Assembly: GCA_001485605.1 (NCBI GenBank)
Contig: FAON01000010.1
Location: 1 to 64,000 of the forward strand
Reading direction: 5' to 3'
DNA: 64,000 nucleotides
Source: Candidatus Kryptobacter tengchongensis
Lineage (GTDB): Bacteria > Bacteroidota > Ignavibacteria > Kryptoniales > Kryptoniaceae
In this document: positions 55,900-64,000 of the stretch, piece by piece
Layout: every line of letters begins with the position of its first letter
How positions within the stretch are numbered: the first letter of the stretch is position 1
Program-made: the position numbers and the translations under genes
The notes under the pieces: model-generated
The model's input: the letters and a program-made list of their open reading frames with translations, nothing else
Database searches by the model: none
Told to the model about the DNA's origin: nothing

Positions 55900-57312
55900 A
55901 TGAAAAATTTTTTCCTTTCATTTATAATCACAATTGCCCTTTTGCTTGTTAATGTCCCTGACGCATTTGCAATAGAATATGAGATACTCCCTGTTAATCC
56001 CGTTATGATTGCACCTTTTATATTGCTTTTGCTTTCAATTGCAGTGATGCCATTCATAAATCGTCATTGGTGGGAGCATAATTATCCTTTTGTTTCATTT
56101 GCTCTTGGCGCTGTAACTGTGGTTTATTACTTTTTTATCTTAAAAAATGCTCCACGAATGCTTCACACGGCAATTGAATATTTCAGCTTCATCTCATTGA
56201 TAGGTTCATTGTTTGTTGTCGCCGGTGGAATTCACATAAGAGTTAAAGGTCGTTCAACTCCAATTGCAAATGTTATACTTCTTGGGATAGGAGCCATCAT
56301 TTCAAATTTCCTCGGGACAACGGGCGCTTCAATGGTTTTAATAAGACCTTACATAAGGTTGAATAAATATAGAATTTCTGGTTATCATATCGTCTTTTTT
56401 ATCTTTATTGTTTCAAACATTGGTGGTATGCTGACCCCAATAGGGGATCCACCTCTTTTCCTGGGTTACCTTAAAGGAGTTCCATTTTTCTGGGTGATAA
56501 CGAGAGTCTGGTATATATGGTTAATAGCTGTTGGTTCTGTGTTATTTGTATTTTATCTTATTGACCGATACAATTATAAAAAGTTACCCGATGTAATGGA
56601 AAGAGAAATTGAAGCAAAGGGTGAGGAAGCAGTGGTTGAAGGTTTGCACAATGTTATATTTCTTGCGATAATTCTTGGTGCGGTTTTCCTTGAGGAACCA
56701 ATTCGTGAGATTATAATGATCGGTTCAGCAGTGGCAAGTTATCTTACAACAAAAAGAGAAATCCACGAAAGAAATGATTTCAACTTTATCCCGATAAAAG
56801 AGGTTGCGATATTATTTGCTGGAATCTTTGCGACTATGGTTCCCGCCCTTGATTGGCTTGAGCTAAACGCAGAAAAACTTGGGATCACTCATCCGGGTCA
56901 ATTTTTCTGGGGCACAGGTGTGTTATCGTCTTTCCTTGACAACGCTCCAACCTATCTTAACTTCTTGAGCGCAGCTTTTGGATTGCATGGTTTAAGCGTT
57001 GATAATCCAATTCATATGAAAGCAATGCTTGGGATGCTTTCCCCAAACGACTTAAGCCATCTTCAAATTTTACATAATTCTGGTGTTTTTCCAGTAACCA
57101 ATGATTCATGGAAATATGTTCAGGCAATTTCTGTCTCCGCAGTTATATTTGGAGCGATGACATATATTGGGAACGGACCTAATTTTATGGTTAAATCAAT
57201 AGCCGAACAAGCACATATTAAGATGCCAAGTTTCTTTGGTTATATGATCAAGTACTCAATGCCAATTTTATTGCCGATTTTCACATTTATATGGTTCATC
57301 TTCTTTAGATAA
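55900..57312 (+). CDS. NhaD/CitMHS-type sodium:proton antiporter within the nuo operon
   Basis: 470 residues with about 12 membrane segments and a signal-like first helix ending PDAFA. Ion-transporter superfamily motifs: NFLGTTGASMVLIRP, SNIGGMLTPIGDPPLFLGYL, LDNAPTYLNFLSA and IGNGPNFMVKS. These fit the NhaD / CitMHS_2 group annotated as Na+/H+ antiporters; arsenite or citrate transport cannot be excluded. It lies between nuoM and nuoN on the same strand with short gaps, so it should be co-expressed with complex I. An AGAGAG ribosome site precedes the ATG. Confidence 0.85.
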   Translation: MKNFFLSFIITIALLLVNVPDAFAIEYEILPVNPVMIAPFILLLLSIAVMPFINRHWWEHNYPFVSFALGAVTVVYYFFILKNAPRMLHTAIEYFSFISLIGSLFVVAGGIHIRVKGRSTPIANVILLGIGAIISNFLGTTGASMVLIRPYIRLNKYRISGYHIVFFIFIVSNIGGMLTPIGDPPLFLGYLKGVPFFWVITRVWYIWLIAVGSVLFVFYLIDRYNYKKLPDVMEREIEAKGEEAVVEGLHNVIFLAIILGAVFLEEPIREIIMIGSAVASYLTTKREIHERNDFNFIPIKEVAILFAGIFATMVPALDWLELNAEKLGITHPGQFFWGTGVLSSFLDNAPTYLNFLSAAFGLHGLSVDNPIHMKAMLGMLSPNDLSHLQILHNSGVFPVTNDSWKYVQAISVSAVIFGAMTYIGNGPNFMVKSIAEQAHIKMPSFFGYMIKYSMPILLPIFTFIWFIFFR

Positions 57313-57342
57313 TAAAAATTCAAAATTAAACACAAACAAGCG

Positions 57343-58779
57343 ATGAGCTTTTACACGGATTTGATAGGAACATCACCTATTTTAACTGTATCTTTAGCTG
57401 GGTTAATTGTCGTTATTTTAGAAGCACTTTTCAAAAAAAGCGAAACCATTAGTTATATTTTCAGTATAATTTCACTTATCGTTGCTGGATTTTTCTCAAT
57501 TTACACTTATCCGATGTATTCAACAGCGTTTAACAGTATGATTGCCGTTGGAGGATATGCAAGTTTTTTTGATTTCGTTTTTTGTCTTGGGGCTTTGCTT
57601 ACAATTTTACTTTCAAAGGATTATCTTATTAAGCGAAAAACAAACTATGGTGAGTTTTATATACTGATTTTATTTGCAACTGCTGGCATGATGTTTCTTG
57701 CCTCCGGTCTTGATTTAATTATTACATTTCTCGGGATAGAGTTAATGTCAATTTCTCTTTATGTTCTTTCTGGTTTTGTCCGCACAGACCCGAAATCAAA
57801 CGAAGCCGGTTTGAAATATCTACTTCTTGGGGCTTTTGCAACCGGGTTTTTGTTGTTTGGGATTACATTTATTTATGGAAGCACAACGACAACGAATTTA
57901 AAAATTATCTCTGCAAATCTCCAAAATTACCAAAGCGATTTTCTATTTTGGCTTGGCGTTGGATTTTTACTTATAGGATTTTCTTTTAAAGTTGCTGCTG
58001 TCCCATTTCATATGTGGGCACCCGATGCTTACGAAGGAGCTCCCACACCTGCAAGTGGTTTCATGTCCGCAGTTTCAAAATCAGCAGCGTTTGGTGCCTT
58101 CGTTCTCGTCTTTATTTTTGGCTTAAATGGCACAAATGAACAGGTAAGGCAGGCAATAGCTGTTATCTCAGTTTTATCCATGGCTCTTGGGAATATAATA
58201 GCAATTTCCCAAACGAACATTAAGCGAATGCTTGCTTATTCAAGTATAGCCCATGCTGGATATATTTTGGTTGGGCTCGCATCCGCAAATGAACTTGGTA
58301 AACAAGGAATTCTTTATTATTCGCTTGCTTATGTTCTTATGCAAGTTGGTGCTTTCGGGGTTGTTTCAATAGTTGAAAAAGAAGAAAATAAATCACTTGA
58401 TATAAAAGATTACGCTGGGCTTGGACATAGAAAACCCTTAATTGGTGTTCTGATGTCCATTTTTATGTTTGCATTGACAGGGTTCCCCCCATTTGCTGGA
58501 TTTGTTGGAAAGTACTATCTTTTCGCTTCAGCGGTTCAAGCTGGAATGACATGGCTTGCAGTTGCCGGGGTACTTGCAACGCTTGTTTCTGTTTATTACT
58601 ATCTGAATGTGGTTGTAAATATGTATCTTAAAGAACCGGCTCCTGAAACAATTCATAATCCAAATGAAATAAAAATCTCAATTTCAGGTGCATTTGCAGT
58701 GCTTGTTTCTGCAATAGGTGTATTTATAACAGGAATTCTGCCAACATTGGTGACAAAATATTTTGAGAGGTTGTTTTAA
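57343..58779 (+). CDS. nuoN: NADH-quinone oxidoreductase subunit N
   Basis: 478 residues, antiporter-type subunit. FLGIELMSISLYVLSGF (conserved Glu), PFHMWAPDAYEGAPTPASGFMSAVSK and LAYSSIAHAGYILVGL are the NuoN versions of the shared motifs. Last complex I subunit of the cluster. It starts 30 bases after the antiporter. Confidence 0.97.
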   Translation: MSFYTDLIGTSPILTVSLAGLIVVILEALFKKSETISYIFSIISLIVAGFFSIYTYPMYSTAFNSMIAVGGYASFFDFVFCLGALLTILLSKDYLIKRKTNYGEFYILILFATAGMMFLASGLDLIITFLGIELMSISLYVLSGFVRTDPKSNEAGLKYLLLGAFATGFLLFGITFIYGSTTTTNLKIISANLQNYQSDFLFWLGVGFLLIGFSFKVAAVPFHMWAPDAYEGAPTPASGFMSAVSKSAAFGAFVLVFIFGLNGTNEQVRQAIAVISVLSMALGNIIAISQTNIKRMLAYSSIAHAGYILVGLASANELGKQGILYYSLAYVLMQVGAFGVVSIVEKEENKSLDIKDYAGLGHRKPLIGVLMSIFMFALTGFPPFAGFVGKYYLFASAVQAGMTWLAVAGVLATLVSVYYYLNVVVNMYLKEPAPETIHNPNEIKISISGAFAVLVSAIGVFITGILPTLVTKYFERLF

Positions 58780-58806
58780 CTATAAAACAAAAATTTTTGA
58801 AAGTTT

Positions 58807-60384
58807 ATGCTTCTTGTCGCATCCCCGGAGGAAATTAGAAAATGTGATAGTTATGCAATAGAGAAACTCGGGATTCCAGGAATTTTATTGATGGAAAATG
58901 CATCACAAGGTGTGATACAATCAATCTTGATGAAATATGGAGGCGTTGCAGGGAAAAAAGTTTTTGTCTTTTGCGGTGGCGGAAACAATGGGGGTGATGG
59001 ACTTGCCGTCGCAAGAAAACTTTTTGGGATGAGAGCTGAGGTTTATATCTTTCTTCTTGTTGCGCCAGAGAAATTACACGGGGACACGAAAACTAACTAT
59101 GAAATCGCGTTAAAAATTCAAAAAGATAAACCTAAAACCGACACTTTTGAAATAATAACACTAAAAGATGTAAAAGAACTTGAGAAATATCCAAAGCCTG
59201 ACCTTGTAATTGATGCTATATTTGGGACAGGTTTCAAAGGAAAAGTGCAAGGTTTGTTTTATGATGTAATAAATTGGATCAATACCGTAAGGGCTTACAC
59301 TGTTTCGGTGGATATCCCATCTGGTTTAAACGGAGATACAGGCGAAGTTGAGGGAATTGCTGTTCGGGCTGACCTTACCGCAACGATGGGGTTAGCAAAG
59401 ACAGGACTTATGTTAAATATGGGAAAGATTTTGCCTGGGAAAATCTATATAATTGATATCGGGATACCAAGCTTTGTTTATCAACTTATGGGAATAAAAA
59501 CCTATTATCTTGAATCACTTGATGTTAAAAGAAGGTTACCCGTCAGACCGTTCAATGTACATAAGTATAGCTGTGGGAAAATTTTTGCCCTTGTCGGTTC
59601 CCCGGGACTTACTGGGGCTGCTACCATGTCAACGCTTTCCGCTATGAAAGTCGGCGCGGGAGCAGTAATAGCTGGCGTCCCAGAAAGTTTAAGTCCAATA
59701 CTTGAAATGAAATTAACAGAAGTGATGAAATTACCACTACCGGAAACAAACGAGCATACAATTGGTTGGAACGCGCTTGATCTAATTGAAGAATATATTG
59801 AATGGGCTGATGTTTTAATAATCGGTCCGGGGATTTCAAAAAATTATGAAACAAAACAGGTAATTTTAAATGTCATAAAAAAACTAAATAAGAAAGCGGT
59901 AATTGACGCAGACGGTTTAAACGCACTTGTTGGAAATTTGAACATATTAAAAAGTTTGCATAATGAAATTGTTTTAACTCCGCATTCTGGTGAATTTTCA
60001 CGCTTGACAGATTTACCCATTGAAAAAATTGAACGAGAAAAAATAGAGGTTGCAAGAAATTTCGCGGTTGAATACGGTGTCGTGCTTGTCCTTAAGGGGG
60101 ATACAACTGTGATTGCCAATCCAGAGGGTGAAGTTTTTATAAATCCAACTGGAAATCCTGGAATGGCAACAGCAGGAAGCGGAGATGTTTTAACCGGCAT
60201 GATAGCAGGATTTATGGGACAAGGTTTAAGCGCAGTTGATGCATCAATCTGTGGGGTTTATTTACACGGTCTTGCGGGCGATATCGCTCGTGATAAACTT
60301 GGCGAACTTCCAATGATGGCAATGGATATTTTAAACGCAATCCCAGATGCAATTCAAAAAGTTATAAAAGAAGAAAAGGGGTGA
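58807..60384 (+). CDS. nnr: Bifunctional NAD(P)H-hydrate epimerase / dehydratase
   Basis: 525 residues, the fused form. The N-terminal epimerase (about 1-220) has LMENASQGV and FCGGGNNGGDGLAVARKL. The C-terminal ADP-dependent dehydratase has IGPGIS, TPHSGEFSRL and NPTGNPGMATAGSGDVLTGM. It repairs damaged, hydrated NAD(P)H, which forms faster at high temperature. It follows nuoN by 27 bases and overlaps the next gene as GTGA. Confidence 0.96.
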   Translation: MLLVASPEEIRKCDSYAIEKLGIPGILLMENASQGVIQSILMKYGGVAGKKVFVFCGGGNNGGDGLAVARKLFGMRAEVYIFLLVAPEKLHGDTKTNYEIALKIQKDKPKTDTFEIITLKDVKELEKYPKPDLVIDAIFGTGFKGKVQGLFYDVINWINTVRAYTVSVDIPSGLNGDTGEVEGIAVRADLTATMGLAKTGLMLNMGKILPGKIYIIDIGIPSFVYQLMGIKTYYLESLDVKRRLPVRPFNVHKYSCGKIFALVGSPGLTGAATMSTLSAMKVGAGAVIAGVPESLSPILEMKLTEVMKLPLPETNEHTIGWNALDLIEEYIEWADVLIIGPGISKNYETKQVILNVIKKLNKKAVIDADGLNALVGNLNILKSLHNEIVLTPHSGEFSRLTDLPIEKIEREKIEVARNFAVEYGVVLVLKGDTTVIANPEGEVFINPTGNPGMATAGSGDVLTGMIAGFMGQGLSAVDASICGVYLHGLAGDIARDKLGELPMMAMDILNAIPDAIQKVIKEEKG

Positions 60385-60764
60385 AAAATTTTTTAAAATA
60401 TCAATTTCCCGCTTTTGCGTGGATGGGGATTATATTCATTCTCTCATCAATTCCGGGAAATTATTTCCCTGAACAGCCATTTGATCTATTTGATAAACTT
60501 GTCCATGCATGCCTGTTTGGGATATTAACTTATCTTATTTATCGGGGTTTTCAATACCAAGATAAAAGTGCCTTTTTTAAAAATTTCAGCATAGCGATCG
60601 CTTTCTTAATCTGCGTAATTTATGGAATAATAGATGAGCTTCATCAAGAGTATGTCCCTGGAAGAAGCCCGGATATAACCGATGCCCTTGCCGATATACT
60701 TGGTGGTGGGTTTGTTTCACTTTATCTTTTATTTTTTAATTACAGAAAAACAAAAAGGAGATAA
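60381..60764 (+). CDS. VanZ-like membrane protein
   Basis: 127 residues with four membrane segments. The family hallmark IDELHQEYVPGRSPDITDALADILGG is intact. VanZ-like proteins are linked to envelope and lipoglycopeptide resistance traits in some bacteria, but the biochemical role is unclear. The GTG start overlaps the upstream TGA. Confidence 0.88.
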   Translation: MKNFLKYQFPAFAWMGIIFILSSIPGNYFPEQPFDLFDKLVHACLFGILTYLIYRGFQYQDKSAFFKNFSIAIAFLICVIYGIIDELHQEYVPGRSPDITDALADILGGGFVSLYLLFFNYRKTKRR

Positions 60765-60767
60765 AAG

Positions 60768-61040
60768 ATGTCTTTAAAAGTAATTCTCACCACTTTTTGG
60801 GCAATTTTTCTGGCTGAACTTGGAGATAAAACTCAACTTGCAGTGTTAACTTTATCTGCCGAATCAAAGAAGCCAATTTCTGTCTTCCTTGGTGCGATTA
60901 TTGCTTTTGGAATCATTACACTTCTTGGAGCCTTTTTTGGAAATGTGATAACCAAATTTGTCCCCGAACATATAATAGAAAAAGTAGCTGCGATTGCTTT
61001 TATTGTGATCGGAATATTGATGTTTTTTGAAAAAATATAA
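60768..61040 (+). CDS. Single-domain GDT1/UPF0016 (TMEM165-like) cation exchanger
   Basis: 90 residues with three membrane segments and one FLAELGDKTQLAVLTL motif. Full-length family members have two such halves (about 190-230 residues) with a pseudo-twofold fold, so this is a half-size form that would need to dimerise. The reading frame is intact and ends cleanly, so it is not obviously truncated. The family transports Mn2+ or Ca2+ against H+. It starts three bases after vanZ. Confidence 0.87.
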   Translation: MSLKVILTTFWAIFLAELGDKTQLAVLTLSAESKKPISVFLGAIIAFGIITLLGAFFGNVITKFVPEHIIEKVAAIAFIVIGILMFFEKI

Positions 61041-61052
61041 ATATAAAAAGCC

Positions 61053-61952
61053 ATGTTTGAAAAGCTCGGTTTTAAAATCGGGCATTCAACAAATAAAGAA
61101 GCGTTGACAGGATGCACCGTGATATTGTGCCCGCCAAACACAGTTGGAAGTTGTTTCGTAAGTGGAAATGCTCCCGGGAGTCGTGAGCTTGAGCTTTTAT
61201 CACCAGATATGACTGTCTCTGAAGTTCATGCCATTGTTTTAACAGGCGGAAGCGCCTTTGGTCTTGCTTGTGCTGATGGGGTTATGCGTTTCCTTGAGGA
61301 AAACGGAATTGGCTATCAAACGCCATGGGCTAAGATTCCGATTGTCCCTGCTGCTGTAGTTTACGATCTAAATGTTGGAAACCCCAAAATAAGACCAACC
61401 GCCGAAGATGGTTACAATGCCTGTTTAAATGCCAGTGTTAATTTTGAAACAGGACTTGTTGGAGCAGGAACTGGGACAACCGTCGGGAAATGGGCAGGAT
61501 TTGAATACAGGATGAACGGCGGGGTTGGTTTCTCAATTGTTCAAATTGATGAGTTAATTGTTTCAGCCGTCGCTGTTGTGAATTCAGTTGGCGATATAAT
61601 TGATGAAGATGGCAAAATAATAGCGGGAGCAAAAGCAAATGGTAAATTTATCGCTGAGGATAAAAAGTTTCGTTTCGCGTTGCAGAGAAAAATTCAATTC
61701 GGAACAAATACAACCCTCGTCTGCGTGATGACCAACGCTATTTTATCAAAGCTTGAAACCTATAAAATTTCCAAACGAGCTGATGACGGCATATCAAGAG
61801 CAATTCGCCCAGCCCACACAAGCTATGACGGGGATATCATCTTCACACTTGCAACATGCAAAGTTAAAACAGAATTTGAAATTTTAGCAGAGCTTTCCTC
61901 CTATGTTGTGGCTGAAGCTATAAGAGATGCGGTGAGAAAGTCAAACCCTTAA
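61053..61952 (+). CDS. P1 family peptidase (DmpA/BapA-like aminopeptidase)
   Basis: 299 residues. VLTGGSAFGLACADGVMRFLEE, GLVGAGTGTTVGKWAG and FGTNTTLVCVMTNA are family motifs. The Thr in NTTLV is the likely nucleophile exposed by self-cleavage, as in other members with Thr in place of Ser. It starts 12 bases after the GDT1-like gene, so it is probably co-transcribed. The substrate (N-terminal or beta-amino acid peptides) cannot be told. Confidence 0.9.
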   Translation: MFEKLGFKIGHSTNKEALTGCTVILCPPNTVGSCFVSGNAPGSRELELLSPDMTVSEVHAIVLTGGSAFGLACADGVMRFLEENGIGYQTPWAKIPIVPAAVVYDLNVGNPKIRPTAEDGYNACLNASVNFETGLVGAGTGTTVGKWAGFEYRMNGGVGFSIVQIDELIVSAVAVVNSVGDIIDEDGKIIAGAKANGKFIAEDKKFRFALQRKIQFGTNTTLVCVMTNAILSKLETYKISKRADDGISRAIRPAHTSYDGDIIFTLATCKVKTEFEILAELSSYVVAEAIRDAVRKSNP

Positions 61953-62028
61953 TGCTGGATGCGGAATTTGCTTGCAAATTTTAGTGAAGTTTTTGAAATT
62001 ATAAAAAAACAAAATCAGGGATAAGAAA

Positions 62029-62826
62029 ATGAAAGTATTTATACTTTTCACGATCATTTCATTGGTCGTTGTGGGGCTAACAGCGGTTGCATCTGAAAAG
62101 AAAACAACAGCAAAGAGATTCAAAGGTGTGGAAGTGACATGGCTTGGGCATGCTGCATTTCTTTTGAAATCCCCAAATGGTAAGATTGTGTTAATTGATC
62201 CCTGGCTTGACAATCCAAAAGCCCCGGAATCAGCTAAGAACATCACAAAAGCAGACATAATTCTCTTAACGCATGGACATTTTGATCATGTTGGCTCCGC
62301 CCCAGAAATTGCAAAAAACAGCGGTGCAAAAGTCGTCTGCATTTTTGAAATTTCAAGATATCTTGCAAAGCAAGGTGTGCCCGAGGAACAACTTATTGGA
62401 ATGAACTACTCAGGAACCGTTGAAGTTGATGGAATTAAAATCACAATGGTTCCAGCTGTTCATAGCTCTGGGATTTCCGACGGTGATAAGATAATTGAAG
62501 GTGGAAATCCAGCTGGCTTTGTCGTTGAATTTGAAAACGGCTTCAAGGTTTATCACACCGGGGACACAGGTTTGTTTGGGGATATGGAATGGATTAAAAA
62601 ACTCTATAGCCCTGATCTAATGCTCGTTTGCATCGGAGGACATTTTACAATGAGCCCGAGGGAAGCTGCTGAAGCAATTAAACTTGTTGAACCGAAATAT
62701 GTAATCCCAATGCATTACGGGACATTCCCAATCCTTGCCGGAACACCAGCAGAGTTAAAAAAGTATCTTCCTGCAAAGTTTAAAAATGCTGTGATTGAAC
62801 TTAAGCCTGGCGAAACTGCAAATTGA
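62029..62826 (+). CDS. Metallo-beta-lactamase-fold hydrolase (UPF0173/UlaG-like) with export signal
   Basis: 265 residues. Residues 1-22 form a signal-like segment (MKVFILFTIISLVVVGLTAVA). The MBL fold follows: VTWLGHAAFLL, the metal motif LTHGHFDHVG, VPAVHSSG, HTGDTG and YVIPMHYGTF, so both metal sites look complete. UPF0173 members are normally cytosolic and about 225 residues, so the extra N-terminus suggests a periplasmic or anchored form. Followed by a strong terminator. Confidence 0.9.
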   Translation: MKVFILFTIISLVVVGLTAVASEKKTTAKRFKGVEVTWLGHAAFLLKSPNGKIVLIDPWLDNPKAPESAKNITKADIILLTHGHFDHVGSAPEIAKNSGAKVVCIFEISRYLAKQGVPEEQLIGMNYSGTVEVDGIKITMVPAVHSSGISDGDKIIEGGNPAGFVVEFENGFKVYHTGDTGLFGDMEWIKKLYSPDLMLVCIGGHFTMSPREAAEAIKLVEPKYVIPMHYGTFPILAGTPAELKKYLPAKFKNAVIELKPGETAN

Positions 62827-62847
62827 ATATCTTAAAATGAGCAAGTG

Positions 62848-62872
62848 CTCCCCCAACTCGGGGGAGTTTTTT
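62848..62872 (+). terminator. Rho-independent terminator
   Basis: Perfect stem CTCCCCC / GGGGGAG with loop AACTC, followed by six T. It lies 22 bases after the MBL hydrolase stop and ends at the converging NHL gene's stop codon. Confidence 0.93.
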
Positions 62873-63965
62873 ATCTTATATCTGTTGATAATTTATACCT
62901 AACGATTCTATTGTTTCCTGTATCAGCGATGTAAAGAATTCTATCAAACCAGGCAACACCTTTTGGATTTTTTAGCCTGTCATTCCCAAGCTTACCAGGA
63001 CCGAAAGATTCTTTTAAAAGTTTCCCTCTCACATCAAATTTCATCAAAGAATCAAGAGCTGAATCAATCACATAGATATTATTTCTCGTATCAAGCGTTA
63101 CATCTTCTGGGCTTACAAAAATATTCTGTGTCGTTAAGTCAGTCGCATTTGGTTTAAAATAAGCTTCCCAGTTTGGAGGGACCACTTCGCTTCCGGGGTT
63201 GAAGCGAAACCACTTAACCTTAAAATTTGCCCCTGGGTCGGTTTGTGCAATTATAAAATCGCTCGCTCTCCTCCTATCAGAAAAAGTCACAATTGCACTC
63301 ATCTGATTTATTGAACGGATTCCGCTACCAGTTGCATCAAGATTTGGAGTAAGGTCAATATATTCGCGCGGATATAGAGAATCATTTTTGCTAAAGTGCA
63401 AAATCATATTATCCGGATCAAATAAACTTGTATTATCAGGTCCAACACGACAAACATAATAACTATTGTCTATTAGCTCTGCAACGCCAGTAAATCTTCT
63501 CGCTGGCTTCTCGGGTTCCCAATAAATTGTATCAATCCTTGCTATATTGATGTTATGCCCAGATTCAAATAACCTCACTTTGTAAATTGCTCCGTATCTG
63601 TAATTTCCTTTTATAAGTTCCCCAGCAATTATAAGATTAAATCTTCGGTCCTGTGCGATTGCAACTGGATGTAAAATTCTTTTCTCGCCAATATAATTTC
63701 CAGCAAGGTCAAGCATCACGACCCTATCGTTTCCCGTGTCAGCTATATAAACGAATCCATCATGCCCTATGTATATATCTTCAGGCTGATTAAATTCCAA
63801 TGCCCCTGCTTTTTTCCAATCTTCACCTTCTTTTACATAAACTGTATCAGAGACTGAAATTCCTCTCGGAATATCGTTAAATTGCGAAATATCAAGCTCT
63901 TTCCCACATCCAATTAATATAAGTGCTTTGACAGCCAAAAACAGAAAGATTGATATTTTCCTCAT
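62871..63965 (-). CDS. NHL-repeat beta-propeller lipoprotein
   Basis: About 364 residues from the ATG at 63965; a start at 63989 adds eight residues and neither has a clear ribosome site. The signal peptide ends LILIGC, a lipobox. The body has NHL/six-bladed propeller repeats: FNQPEDIYIGHDGFVYIADTGNDRVVMLD near the start and LKNPKGVAWFDRILYIADTGNNRIVRY at the end. Such propellers bind proteins, glycans or ligands; no catalytic residues are evident. Nothing further is encoded up to 64000. Confidence 0.85.
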   Translation of the reverse strand: MRKISIFLFLAVKALILIGCGKELDISQFNDIPRGISVSDTVYVKEGEDWKKAGALEFNQPEDIYIGHDGFVYIADTGNDRVVMLDLAGNYIGEKRILHPVAIAQDRRFNLIIAGELIKGNYRYGAIYKVRLFESGHNINIARIDTIYWEPEKPARRFTGVAELIDNSYYVCRVGPDNTSLFDPDNMILHFSKNDSLYPREYIDLTPNLDATGSGIRSINQMSAIVTFSDRRRASDFIIAQTDPGANFKVKWFRFNPGSEVVPPNWEAYFKPNATDLTTQNIFVSPEDVTLDTRNNIYVIDSALDSLMKFDVRGKLLKESFGPGKLGNDRLKNPKGVAWFDRILYIADTGNNRIVRYKLSTDIR

Positions 63966-64000
63966 CAGAGATAAAAATTTTATTTTCAATCAAACTTAAA

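Overview
This AT-rich bacterial window looks like a member of the Bacteroidota / FCB group, probably an Ignavibacteria- or Kryptonia-like lineage. That placement is inference. It rests on a SprA-type type IX secretion (T9SS) translocon protein, a secreted protein with a T9SS C-terminal sorting domain (QNYPNPFNP-type), a GWxTD-domain protein, and protein composition rich in Lys, Glu and Ile. There are no rRNA genes, CRISPR array, phage genes or intact IS elements. One tRNA is present (Ser-CGA).

Layout. 1-853 is non-coding and filled with diverged copies of a GC-rich palindromic repeat. 854-9120 holds a YyaL-type thioredoxin protein (+), then a minus-strand group: an HGSNAT-like membrane protein, an FlgT-C-like exported protein, an unknown small protein and a T9SS-exported phosphodiester glycosidase. 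Butyrate kinase follows. 9231-18491 is the most unusual block: a Ser/Thr kinase-ATPase-TPR protein, a sigma-54 activator with a dead receiver, two phased upstream activator sites, a perfectly spaced -24/-12 promoter, a decayed gene copy, a secreted 8-Cys protein, a ZU5-like lipoprotein sharing the same 5' cassette, a TPR protein, a strong terminator and an orphan GAF histidine kinase. 18547-21273 (-) is an M24 peptidase lipoprotein / methyltransferase / FtsE operon. 21456-28052 is SprA. 28080-38891 carries pyruvate kinase, QueC, UvrA (-) and an RND efflux trio. 38941-51260 has tRNA-Ser, a YbaK-like deacylase, an MltD-like transglycosylase, a tightly packed + strand run (GT9, DUF3108, a deoxyhypusine-synthase-like protein, CPBP protease, zinc ribbon/DUF2007, CdsA, RimO), a GWxTD protein and a TonB-dependent receptor. 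51419-58779 is a partial complex I operon, nuoJKLM-[NhaD-like antiporter]-nuoN. 58807-62826 is a run of housekeeping genes (Nnr, VanZ, half-size GDT1, P1 peptidase, MBL hydrolase), and the window ends in an NHL-repeat lipoprotein.

How it works together. Much of the window serves the envelope: T9SS export (SprA plus one cargo), lipid and LPS synthesis (CdsA, GT9), peptidoglycan trimming (MltD), RND efflux and nutrient uptake. The best candidate for an undescribed system is 9231-17166. There a kinase/ATPase/TPR sensor and a receiver-dead sigma-54 activator appear to control one operon that makes a secreted cysteine-rich protein, a lipoprotein and a TPR protein. The activator sites and promoter can be read directly; the signalling link is inferred.
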